A DNA stretch of 64,000 nucleotides, taken from positions 12,772,001 through 12,836,000 of the forward strand of contig OX579635.1 of assembly GCA_951230915.1 (NCBI GenBank), read 5' to 3'. Below are positions 49,698-58,350 of this stretch, in pieces (position 1 is the first letter of the stretch; every line of letters begins with the position of its first letter). Both the position numbers and the translations under genes were made by a program. Origin of the DNA: Antitrichia curtipendula (taxonomy: Eukaryota; Streptophyta; Bryopsida; Hypnales; Leucodontaceae). The notes below the pieces were generated by a model, which was not told the origin of the DNA, did no database searches, and was given only the letters and a program-made list of their open reading frames with translations.

Positions 49698-50039
49698 ATG
49701 TGGATTCGAGAGCTGGTGGGAGCGATCGAGGTGGAATTGATCTCAGTGGAGGATGCGGAAGAGTTTCCTTATGCAGCTTGTGGTGATGCCGAGGCGTCGA
49801 TATGTCGGGCTGGTGTTGCGACTGCGGCAGTGGCTTCCGGGCGTCACAAATTGAGGCGAGGTTTTGTGAAGACAGGTCCACTGCAGAAGTATTACGCCGT
49901 TCGGAGGGGTCGGCGCCCGGGCCTGTACTTCTCCTGGGCGGATTGTGCGCGGAAGGTCTTAGGGTACAAGGGTTGCCAACATCGGAGTTTTGCGTCTTTG
50001 GTGGAGGCGAAAGAGTATTTGGCGCAGGTAGATTACTAG
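49698..50039 (+). CDS. RNase H1 hybrid-binding (viroplasmin-like) domain frame, antisense in copia
   Basis: A 113-codon frame from the first in-frame ATG (49698), antisense to the copia polyprotein and lying between its RNase H stop and the 3' LTR. Residues near the C-terminus (KYYAVRRGRRPGLYFSWADC, then ARKVLGYKGC and RSFASLVEAKEYL) match the hybrid-binding domain at the N-terminus of eukaryotic RNase H1, also found in caulimovirus viroplasmin. These domains bind RNA/DNA hybrids. No RNase H catalytic domain follows. The preceding about 60 residues are unrecognised. The frame is intact and GC-rich while the polyprotein beside it has four stops. It may be a captured cellular gene fragment; expression is unknown. 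Confidence 0.75.
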   Translation: MWIRELVGAIEVELISVEDAEEFPYAACGDAEASICRAGVATAAVASGRHKLRRGFVKTGPLQKYYAVRRGRRPGLYFSWADCARKVLGYKGCQHRSFASLVEAKEYLAQVDY

Positions 50040-50088
50040 GATTTGGATAGGTTAGTGTGTATATTGTGGGGTGAGCAATTTGCTCGTC

Positions 50089-53000
50089 CTATCTTGTATC
50101 TAGGGCTTTCAAGCTGCGGAGCCCTAAAAACGTCCTGTGCTGGTGAAGTTTCACCCGGCTAAGGGATTTAGTCAAGGCATCTGCGGGTTGGGAGTCCGTA
50201 TTAATATACCGGAGCTCAATTTCTCCTTCCAGGATCCGTTCCCGAATGAAATGGTAGTAGATTTCTATGTGCTTGGACCTTGCGTGGAATACTGGATTAT
50301 GCGATAGTTTAATGGTGCTTTGATTGTCGCAGTAGATGGTGGTGCTGTTGGTTTGTTGGGGCGAGGAGTGTCTTGCAGATTCGTGATTGTTTGCGGTTGT
50401 AGGTGGTTGTAGCTCTTGGAGTAAACGATGGAGCCAGACTCCTTCTTGGGCCCCGTCGCTGAGGGCTCTGTACTCCGATTCGGTGGAGGAGCGGGAGACG
50501 GTAAGCTGGCGTTTGCTTTGCCAGGTAATCGGTCCTGCGGCGAGCGTAAATATGTAAGCGCCCATCGAGCGTCGGGTATCTGTGCAGGAGCCCCAATCGG
50601 CATCTGTGTAACCGGCGATGAGAATGGGGGAGTCAAAGCGGTATAGGATCCCGAAGTCTAATGTTCCTTGTAGGTATCTGAGCAGGTGTTTAGCAGCTTC
50701 AAGGTGTGCGTGTTGAGGGGCAACCATGTAGGAGTTGAGGCGGCTGACAGAGTATGCGATATCCGGCCTTGTGACGGTAAGAAAAATTAATTTTCCAATC
50801 AACTGGCAGTATAAGGTGGTGTCGCTGGCGGGGGATTGCATATTAGATGTGAGTTGTTGGCCATCTGGGAGTGGTGTAGGTGCCGGTTTGCAATCTGTCA
50901 TTCCGAAGTCTTGCAATATAGATATGGTGTATTCCCGTTGGTGTAGTAAGGTTCCCAGTAGTGTTTGTTCAAATGAGATGCCGAGGTAGCATTTTACGGG
51001 TCCTAAGTCTGTCATGTCGAATTCTTTGTGTAGGAATTGTTTGATCCAGGAGATGAGGGCTGGGGAGCTACCTGTGATAAAGAGGTTGTCAACGTAGAGC
51101 ATTAGAATCAAGGTTTCACCCTGTTGATGCATGAAATATAGGTTAGGGTCTGAGTTGCTTCGCTGTAGTCTGATTTTCCTGAGGGCTGTATCAATCCTGT
51201 CATACCAGGTGCGAGGGCTTTGTTTGAGTCCGTATAGGGAGCGGTTGAATTTGCAGACTAGGCGTTCTTGTCCGTGAGCTCAAAATCCTGGTGGTTGCAG
51301 CATGTATACTTTTTCTTTGAGTAGTCCGTGTAGGAAGGCGGTTCTGACGTCCATGTGGTGGACATCCCATCGTTTGGCTGTAGCAAGGGCGATGGCTGTG
51401 CGTAGGGTTGCCCATTTGATTACAGGAGCGAAGGTTTCGTTGAAGTCGATCCCATGGCGCTGTTTGAATCCCCTTGCGACGAGGCAAGCTTTCTTGATCG
51501 CTAGTTGGCTAGGAAGTCCTGGTGTCAGTTTAAAGACCCACTTGCAAGTTATTGTGTACTTGCCAGGTGGGAGTGGTTCTAGATCCCAAGTCCTGTTTTT
51601 CCAAATGGAATCCACCTCGTCCTGCATTGCTTGCCTCCATCCTAGGTCGGTTGTAGCGGTTTTGAACTTGATTGTTGTATGATCTTGGTTTGCTGTGGAT
51701 GGATTGGGAGGTGAATGTGGATTGATGGTGCAGATGTTGAAGTCGTCGGTGGAGAGCGTGAGGACGTAGTCGTCGAGTTTGACGGTCTGACGTCGTGGGC
51801 GTTGTGAGCGGCGAGGTGGTACCGGTGACTCCGATGCAGGTGTTGGAGCAGGAGAGCTCAAATGAGGGTTGATGATCGGTGTAGGTGGGACTGGGGTTGG
51901 AGTGGTCGGAATGAGCGTTGTGGCCGGGGGGAAATCTGTGGTGACAGGTTGAAGGTTGGAGTTGGTTTGTGGGGGGTGCAGGTGAACTTCAGCCGGGTGA
52001 AGGAGTGGAGTTGGGTTTGGGTGGGTGGGGGATTGTTGTGTTGCGGTTGGGATGTCTGACTGGGCTGGGTGAGAAAATGGTCTGAGCAAGGTTTGAAGAA
52101 ACTGGGGGTCCTGGAGAGGTTCGGTGGTTTCAGAGGAAGGGAGGTTGAATGAGGTTTTGTCAAAGCGAATGTCTCGGGAGATCAAGATTTTCCTAGTTAC
52201 AGGGTTGTAGCATCGATAGGCTTTGGATTGTTCATCGTAACCTAATAGGACTGTGGGGATAGCCTTGGGGTCGAATTTCTGACGCTTGACGTTGGGAATG
52301 TGGCAATATGCAACGCACCCGATGATGCGTAAGTGAGCTAGATTGGGCTTTACTCCTGTGTAAACTTCTTCCGGTGTTTTTAGTTTCAGGGCTTTAGTGG
52401 GACATCTGTTCTGGATGTAATTCACCGTATTGGCTAATTCCTCCCAAAGTGCTTTGGGTATCTTGGTTCCCGTGACTATGCTCCTGATGCCTTCGAGTAA
52501 GGTTCTGTTTTTGCGTTCGGCGATGCCGTTTTGGTGTGGACTATAACCTGCGGTAATTTGACGGGAGATTCCGTGTTTAGAACAGTAGTTCTGGAAGGCC
52601 GTCGATAGATATTCTCCGCCTCTGTCACTCCGGAGAGTCTCGATGCGATGTCTAGGTGTTTCGACTAGTTTCCGGAATGTATGAAAACAATCCAATGTCT
52701 GGGATTTGTCGGTGATGTAGTATAGCCAGGTCTTTCTAGAATAGTCGTCGATGAAGGTGAGGATGTACCGATTTCCAGTTCGAGACGGGATAGGCAGAGG
52801 GCCGCATAGGTCGCTATGGATGAGCTGTAAAGTTCTAGTCGTATAGTGGTTTCGTTTCTTTGGGATTTTATCCCTGGGGAGTTTGCCTATCATGCAAGAT
52901 GGGCAGGTATGTTTAAGGAGGGGAAGAACTGGTAGGCCTCCCACTAACTGTTTGCTTGTCATATGGTATAAGCTTTGGTAGTTTAGATGTGCCATGCTTT

Positions 53001-54991
53001 TGTGCCACAAAAGGCCTTATTCATTATAATTGGACAATCGACAGATTTTGATACTTTTGCCCTAAAACAATTGTATGGATTTATCCTCGAGTCGAGGATA
53101 AGTTGAGACTGCAACCTTTTGGCAGTGAAAGGTTTTTATACATAGTAATATTTTAAAGTCTCAAATTTCCAAATAGTCTCAAAATTGAACAGTTATGACT
53201 GTTTATCTTCGACTCGAGGATAAAATTGAGACTACCATTTGTCCAAATATAACGAATAAGGCCTTACAAGTAGATGATGGAATCTGTAGGGCGAGAACTT
53301 GGTCGTGGTTTGGGGTCTGGTGGAGGTATAGTGGGTTGGGGAAGCCTGGGAGAGCTGATGGGTACTATCGAGGCAATGAGAGAGTGTCCGGGGTTTCCAA
53401 AGAGGTTTAGTACTCTATATAGGTTGTTTTGGGGATCTCAAGTGGCATGTAGGAATGTTTCATTCTTCCGATCTTTGTCGTAGATGGTGTAGGTTTTGTT
53501 GTCAAACAGGACTCGATAACCGGCATCAATAAGTTTTCCGACAGAAAGAAGGTTGGTCTTAACTCCGGGAACGTAGAGAATTCTATGGATTTGTTTTATT
53601 TCTCCGGAGAGATCAACTGTTGTTATAGAATCTTGGCCTGCTACTGCCATGGTATGGCCACCGACCGTTTTTATATGGGAAACACTGGAGCTAGTTAACT
53701 GACTGAGAAGTCGTGAGTTGCCTGTGATGTGTTACGAGGCTCCGGAGTCGAGAAACCATTCTTCTTCCTGAGGTGGGGAGTGCGTTGAAAGATTCAGAAC
53801 TTTGCAGGAGTTGATGAAGCCTTCGGAGAGATCGTTTGAGAAAGCGTCAAGGCAGGCATTGATTATCGGGATATCAGGGTCCATGTCGGGATTTGAGTCG
53901 TCGTCTTCGCTGACTTCGACTAGGCAGGTTGGGTGATGATCATCGTCTTCTGCTGCTTCAACGAGATGTACTTGAGGTGGTCGTGGAGTTTGCATCCTTT
54001 TCAGCTGAGCTTGCATAAGTTTGATATTGTCTTCAAGTGTTGCCCTGGCGCAATCTTGTGCGAAGTGGCCTGGTTTACCGCACTTGTGGCAGTTGACTGA
54101 TGCAGGGTTGCGAGGAAGCTGGGTGATCGTGCGGCTGGTGTTGCGGTCAGAGAAGTTCATGTTGCGGGTGTCGATGCGGCGTCCGCGAGTGTGGTGGCGG
54201 CTGGAGACCTGATGTCTGAACAGGTTGATTTCTTCTATCTCTCTTTGATTGTCCAGGGTTCGACTAAGTTCCTCTTGAAGTAGGAGGCCCTCTAGTTGCG
54301 AGAAACTAGGTAGCTGGTCTCGTCCTTTCTAGATTTGTTTAAATGTGGACCAGATTTTGGGCAAGCTGTTCAAGGTGAGATCTACGAGTTCTTCGTCGGG
54401 GGTGGTAATTTCTAGATTCGCTAGCTGGGTGACTAGAAGATTGATCTGCTGGAGATGATCTCCTATACTCTTACCCTCCGCAAGTAGTAGTGAATAAAAT
54501 TGTTCTCTCAAAGAGAGACGTCGTGAGGAGTTACGCACGTCGCACATACTTTTGAGGCGATCCCAAATTGCTTTGGGATCAGTAAGGTGAATAACGCTAA
54601 GTATGATAGAGTCTCTTACCAGGGAAATAATGATACGACCCGCTCGAAATTTCGAGTCGTTTCGCCTGGTCCTGTCGATGTTAACTACTGTCGCAGGTGT
54701 TGGCGCTGGTGCTGTGGTGGTGAGACGCGCGTCGGTTGTGGTGTCAGTTGTGGCGGAAGAGGTCCCTTCGGTGTTCGGTGCAGAAGAGGTTACCGTCCCG
54801 CCAGTGATCGCCACCGTAATCCCACCGTGATCTCCAATATGGGTGTCATCAGACCGGTCTTGGTGTGGTTCGATGAAGTCCCATAGACCCTCTTGAAGCA
54901 GTAATAGTTTGACCTTGTAGCTCCAGATAACATAGTTTGCAGGACCTGCAAGTTTCATGGTTTCAGGTATGTCCCTAGTGTTGGGATCCAT
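50089..54991 (-). pseudogene. Copia gag-pol polyprotein, four nonsense codons and a MITE
   Basis: One frame of about 1,547 codons once the 255-bp MITE and its 4-bp duplication are discounted. Order: gag (YVIWSYKVKLLL, DPKAIWDRLKSM), zinc knuckle CHKCGKPGHFAQDC, protease WFLDSGAS, pre-integrase WHKSMAHLNYQ with CPSC, integrase (HSDLCGP, RSDRGGEY, HQNGIAERKNR), RT (WDVHHMDVRTAFLHG, SLYGLKQSPR), RNase H (GYTDADWGSC, SRSSTESEYRAL, CDNQSTIKL, RSKHIEIYYHFIRE). Stops are at 54331-54329, 53734-53732, 53440-53438 and 51282-51280. The RT active site reads YVDN instead of YVDD. Most changes fit C-to-T decay. The element cannot be active. Confidence 0.93.
53011..53265. mobile_element. MITE with AAGGCCTTATTC ends inside copia (255 bp)
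   Basis: Inverted ends match at 24 of 26 bases (AAGGCCTTATTC..TTATA.TTGGACAA). The flanks are ACAA (53007-53010, 53266-53269). Removing the element and one ACAA restores the copia frame from SIIYL to WHKSMAH exactly, so both the boundary and the 4-bp duplication are confirmed by coding continuity. Subterminal CTCGAGTCGAGGATAA-type palindromes occur on both sides. A 4-bp duplication does not fit the 2-, 3- or 8-bp rules of the common plant MITE groups. Confidence 0.9.
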
Positions 54992-55170
54992 TGTCTAAGA
55001 ATTTGAATTTTGAGTGTGCGAGAGGAAGAAAGAAATAGTTCCGTTGGGTGCTAATGTATTGTAGCTGTATGAGAGAAAGGAAGTAAGAGGACCGTTTCTA
55101 CGGTCTCTAGTCCTAGTGATTCCTATTGTCTAACTCAAGAGTACTCTGACTACTTTGAGGATCGGTGATC

Positions 55171-55182
55171 GCTCTGATACCA
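55171..55182 (-). other. Copia primer-binding site (initiator tRNA-Met)
   Basis: The minus strand reads TGGTATCAGAGC directly after the LTR end. This is the classic 12-base complement of plant initiator tRNA-Met used to prime minus-strand DNA synthesis. Confidence 0.92.
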
Positions 55183-55337
55183 TGAAGTAAAACAATTACG
55201 TAGCTATGATCTGAGAAACTCTGTCTCAAGAGATAGAATTAGAGTCTTAACGACGGGGTTTTATACAAGGGTAAACCCTAACTAATCAGCCTATTGGATT
55301 TAATTCTGACAGGGATGAAATCCTAATGGTTCCAATA
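55183..55337 (-). repeat. Copia 5' LTR (155 bp)
   Basis: The partner of 49319-49474. It has the same TA..CA termini on the minus strand and is followed immediately (leftward) by the primer-binding site. It is very short for a plant copia LTR. Confidence 0.93.
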
Positions 55338-55617
55338 GTCTCTAGATATGATTGTAGTTCTCATTGCTAGCAAGCCTTACCATATAAAGGCCGTAATCAA
55401 AGCTAATGGTAGTAGTACTAGATGGTAGATATTATGCCAAAAACACTAATTTTATACACAATTTCACAAGGTTTTTAAAAAATTCTTAAGACATCAGTAA
55501 AGTAGACGTCATTATTTGTCCAACACACATTGCGGTTTGTGATTTGGATCATTTTTTAGTATGTAGTGGCAATTTGAAATTTGAAGTATCTACTCTATTT
55601 TTGTTATTTGACTACTG

Positions 55618-55644
55618 TGAACGTAAACTTCCTTGTGGATACTA
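55618..55644 (-). repeat. Right terminal inverted repeat of the Tc1-like element
   Basis: Read on the minus strand it starts TAGTATCCACAAGGAAG and ends ACGTTCA, matching the left repeat. The adjoining TA is at 55645-55646. Confidence 0.9.
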
Positions 55645-55860
55645 TACTTCAAATGGAGTGCCAAACTCAGGATGTTTGAATACGCCAATTGTTGACAAAG
55701 GTTTCTTAAGTTCTTGGAATTCACTCTCACTTGCTTCATTCTACTTTTGAGTCTATGGCACTTCCCAATCTACAACAATCTTAATTTTCTTAAGGATTGG
55801 CATAATTCCTTCTCTACTTAGTGCATGCCCCAAGAACTCCAACTCTTATTATAAACAAAA
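55645..55860 (-). mobile_element. Ty3/gypsy remnant, 5' part (reverse transcriptase)
   Basis: The minus strand from about 55860 reads LEFLGHALSREGIMPILKK then IKIVVDWEVP, and later EFQELKKPLSTIGVFKHPEF then PFEV, typical of the gypsy RT palm-to-connection region. It breaks at 55645 and continues at 47577 with KDTSDFAIG. Upstream gag and protease are not recognisable. Confidence 0.8.
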
Positions 55861-56175
55861 TACATGAATTGACCCATAAATCATCTGATTTACACTGTTT
55901 ATAGTGTGTTGATCCCTTTGCTTTTGATTGCATCCTCACTACTTGTGTCCTTATTTTTCTCCATCATTTGAAATCTAATGACTTCTATCATTCATTCAAA
56001 TAAAAGATTTAATTGATTTCGATTCCTTCAATGTAATAAACATTTTTCTAATCCCCCCAAAACAAACTTGAAGTATTTGACTATCTTTAGTAAAATTGTC
56101 AAAACCTTTTAACTTAGTGAATGAAAAAGCAACCAAAGTTGCATTGCGGGAGAAATGAGTCAGCTACATGGAAGC
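55861..56175. other. Probable decayed gypsy DNA, nothing definite
   Basis: No recognisable domain. The minus strand has a purine run (GGGGGGATTAG) near 56060. It separates the gypsy RT fragment from the second Agenet copy. Confidence 0.35.
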
Positions 56176-56560
56176 CTAGAAATTTGGACATAATCTTGGC
56201 AAGAATGAATATCTAAATTCTAAAGCAACAATTTCAAGATCCTTGTGTCCACCGCCGTAGAATACAAAAAATGTGTCCTTAGCATTGTAGCGTTTGATGT
56301 AACCTTCCCACCAAGCTCTTGAGTACAAAGTCTTCACCGCATCTCTCACCTTCCATTGTTTGTGTGGAAGCTGGGGAGACAAGGGTCGTAAATGATCTTT
56401 CTTCACAATTTATTGCAATTTCTTGCTTCAAGCTCATAAAACTTTGTGAAGTTTAGATACTCAGCAACATCTTGATGGCACATTCCATTCTTCTTGTAAC
56501 AAAGTTGTATGATTTTGATTGTAAACCAGGCTCCTTAGTAACCTTCTTGGTTTGACCGCA
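56176..56560 (-). pseudogene. Tandem-Agenet protein, copy 2, decayed
   Basis: The minus frame 56406-56176 encodes a second Agenet repeat (WKVRDAVKTLYSRAWWEGY and DTFFVFYGGG). First-repeat remnants lie at 56560-56410 (GAWF-type and CHQDV..YL similarity to copy 1) but with shifts. The tail after LEIVALEF is out of register with copy 1. Both copies share about 1 kb of 3' flank, so they are duplicates of one larger unit. Confidence 0.65.
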
Positions 56561-56639
56561 GTTCAAAACAATGCAAATTAAAGTACAAAGCAACACAAAT
56601 CTACATGTCTAAGTCACCCATCCAAAGCAACCCCAAAAG

Positions 56640-57240
56640 TGTTGGCATAAGTAGAAGTGATTTTTAGTGCAAAGTTTCTAAACTCAACTAATAAACTCAA
56701 GAGACATGGAACCTCTTAAGAGGATGATGAGTAGCATAAAAATAGGGTTTAGGGCTATACAAATAGAAAAGCAAATAGAAAGAAGTAAGATTTATGCTTG
56801 AGTTACAAACTAAGCATGAATGAAAAGTAGGTATGAGTGAATCTTGATTTTTTTAGTAAAATTAAAAAATAAATCTTGAATTTACTTTAATAATCCCTTA
56901 AAGACCAAAAATTTTCTATACTATAAAGATGTATTGTAAAATGCTACATAGAATAATAATTAAATGAAGACTTTCATACAAAAATTGTAAAGTAGAACTC
57001 ATAAATCATGTCCATATATTTGAATCTACTATTGCACTAATCAATATTCATCAATAAAATTTGAAGCAAAAAATTTAAAAGCTCTTCCAAAATTAACTAT
57101 AGATTGAATATTTGTAATGATTACATGAATCTTTTTTTTCTTCAAGTTTAAAATTTTATTAAGCTTTAAATATGGTGATATTTTCAGATTTTTATTTTAT
57201 TTATTTATTGAAGTCATTTTTGAAAAGTCATTCTTGGAAT
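56640..57240. repeat. Duplicated 3' flank of the Agenet region (copy 2)
   Basis: It matches 26395-27560 collinearly: ACCTCTTAAGAG, GATGATGAGTAGCATAAAAA, GAGTGAATCTTG, TTGCACTAA.CAAT and GAATATTTGTAATGATTACA. This copy lacks the TTAA element and has one rather than three of the 82-bp units. The difference in length is fully explained by those two events. Confidence 0.85.
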
Positions 57241-57399
57241 TAGTCACTCACTTATTAAGTGAGTAGGCGACATTGTCTCATTATTATTTCAAAAGCGATA
57301 GGCACTCCCCATGAAAAGGGACATTTCCTTCTCTGACCCCTCTAATGCCATCAATCTAAATTTTTGAAATTTAGAAGTTGTCAATGTTGAGCACTGCAA

Positions 57400-58350
57400 T
57401 GGGAGATAAGGTAAGAAATCTCAACCGTTTATATTAGGGATCAATGTATTTTGTCTCCCTCATCCTGAACTTGATTTATTTCTAACTAGGAATGCGAGAA
57501 AGTTTGGAATGTAGGTGACATTCACAATATTCTTTAATCATTGACATTGTGCAATTTGAGTTCCGTTAAAAAGAGACTAGGTCATAAGAATGGAATCGTA
57601 AAATGTTGGATGGAAAAATCCAGCTAGTGTTGAATTTGGTGACAAGTTGCATTGATCCTTGTCAATCTAAATGTTGTATGCAAGCAATTGAAATATCAGA
57701 TTTGGACAATATATTTGTTTTGTTGGGACGGTTTTGAAGGGTTCCAATTTAGAATTTGGGTTTGAGAAATTTGTTAAAAATATTTCTTTCTCAAATGTCA
57801 GTGTATTGGATATCTTAGGCAACATTTGGAAAGCTTTTCTTGATATCACATTGATAGCATCAATAACAACATTGTGTTTTATCAATTGTCTTAACATGGG
57901 ATTAGATTATAGTTGGAGTGGAATTGATAAATGCTGGATGGACGTAGCTAATGTTGAATTTGGTGACAAGGTGCATTGGTCCTTGTTGATGGAAACACCA
58001 TGTGAATGTAATTGCAATAATAAGTTTAGATGAGATTTTTTTTTTTTAATTTCAAAGGTTCAAGTTTATGGTTTGAAATTTGATAAATTCACTAAAAGAT
58101 TTCTTACTTAGTGTGATCATTTTGAAAATCTTGGGCACCTTGGAGAACTTTGCTTGCTTGATAGAAGATAGAACATGAATTCATAGCATCAGTAATACTA
58201 CTATCCAAATTGTCTTTACAAAAGATTAGGTCATAGAAGGAGTGGAATTGATAAATGGTCAATGTAGGTAGCCAATATAGAATTCAATAATAAGTTATAT
58301 TGGACCCAAACACTATATGAATGCAATTGTGGCAACCCAGTTTCCTAGTT
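57400..58350 (+). repeat. Three diverged tandem units of about 300 bp
   Basis: The motif GGAGTGGAATTGATAAATG.(T/C) with ATG.A.GTAGC and a TTGAATTTGGTGACAAG-like part occurs near 57585, 57915 and 58220, with a shared upstream AT-rich part. A 99-codon frame covers the middle unit (57734-58033) but has no recognised domain. It could be a decayed tandem-repeat protein or a repeat array. Confidence 0.5.

Larger units (their letters stand above)
49319..55337 (-). mobile_element. Ty1/copia LTR retrotransposon, non-autonomous through decay
   Basis: A 6,019-bp element with both LTRs, primer site, polypurine tract and a 5-bp target duplication GTCTC (49314-49318, 55338-55342). It inserted into the C-terminal part of the Tc1-like transposase. 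Polyprotein order is gag, protease, integrase, RT, RNase H, as in copia. It contains a 255-bp MITE and an extra antisense frame near the 3' LTR. LTR divergence of roughly five substitutions and one indel over 156 bp suggests a moderately old insertion. Confidence 0.95.
48386..55428 (+). pseudogene. Tc1/mariner (DD34E-type) transposase, decayed and interrupted
   Basis: Conserved parts: N-terminal helix-turn-helix (LSEVERGMIVGMRTSGMS and IAVVLGM), the first catalytic Asp in WTDESSF (about 48830), then MENGTAVYRSK, where the second Asp reads Asn, then WPPNSLDLNPIANLW, where the third acidic residue reads Ala. There are stops at 48623 (TGA) and 48869 (TAA), and a shift plus TAG near 48955. The frame is cut at 49318 by a copia element and resumes at 55342 (LDMIVVLIASKPYHIKAVI) to a stop at 55426-55428. 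The motif wording resembles fungal Tc1 transposases more than plant mariner-like DD39D ones; this is judged from memory. Confidence 0.85.
47578..55644 (+). mobile_element. Tc1-like DNA transposon, split by a copia element
   Basis: The outer boundaries are 27-bp terminal inverted repeats (47578-47604 and 55618-55644; one mismatch) flanked by TA (47576-47577, 55645-55646). Without the copia insertion and one 5-bp duplication the element is 2,043 bp. It sits inside a gypsy reverse transcriptase frame: PFEV coding DNA ends at its right flank and KDTSDFAIG begins at its left flank. Its transposase lies on the plus strand. Confidence 0.88.

Noticed and set aside
51862..54886. Plus-strand open frames across the copia element
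   Set aside because: They are antisense shadows of the gag-pol frame. Only the 49698-50039 antisense frame shows a real domain and lies outside gag-pol.
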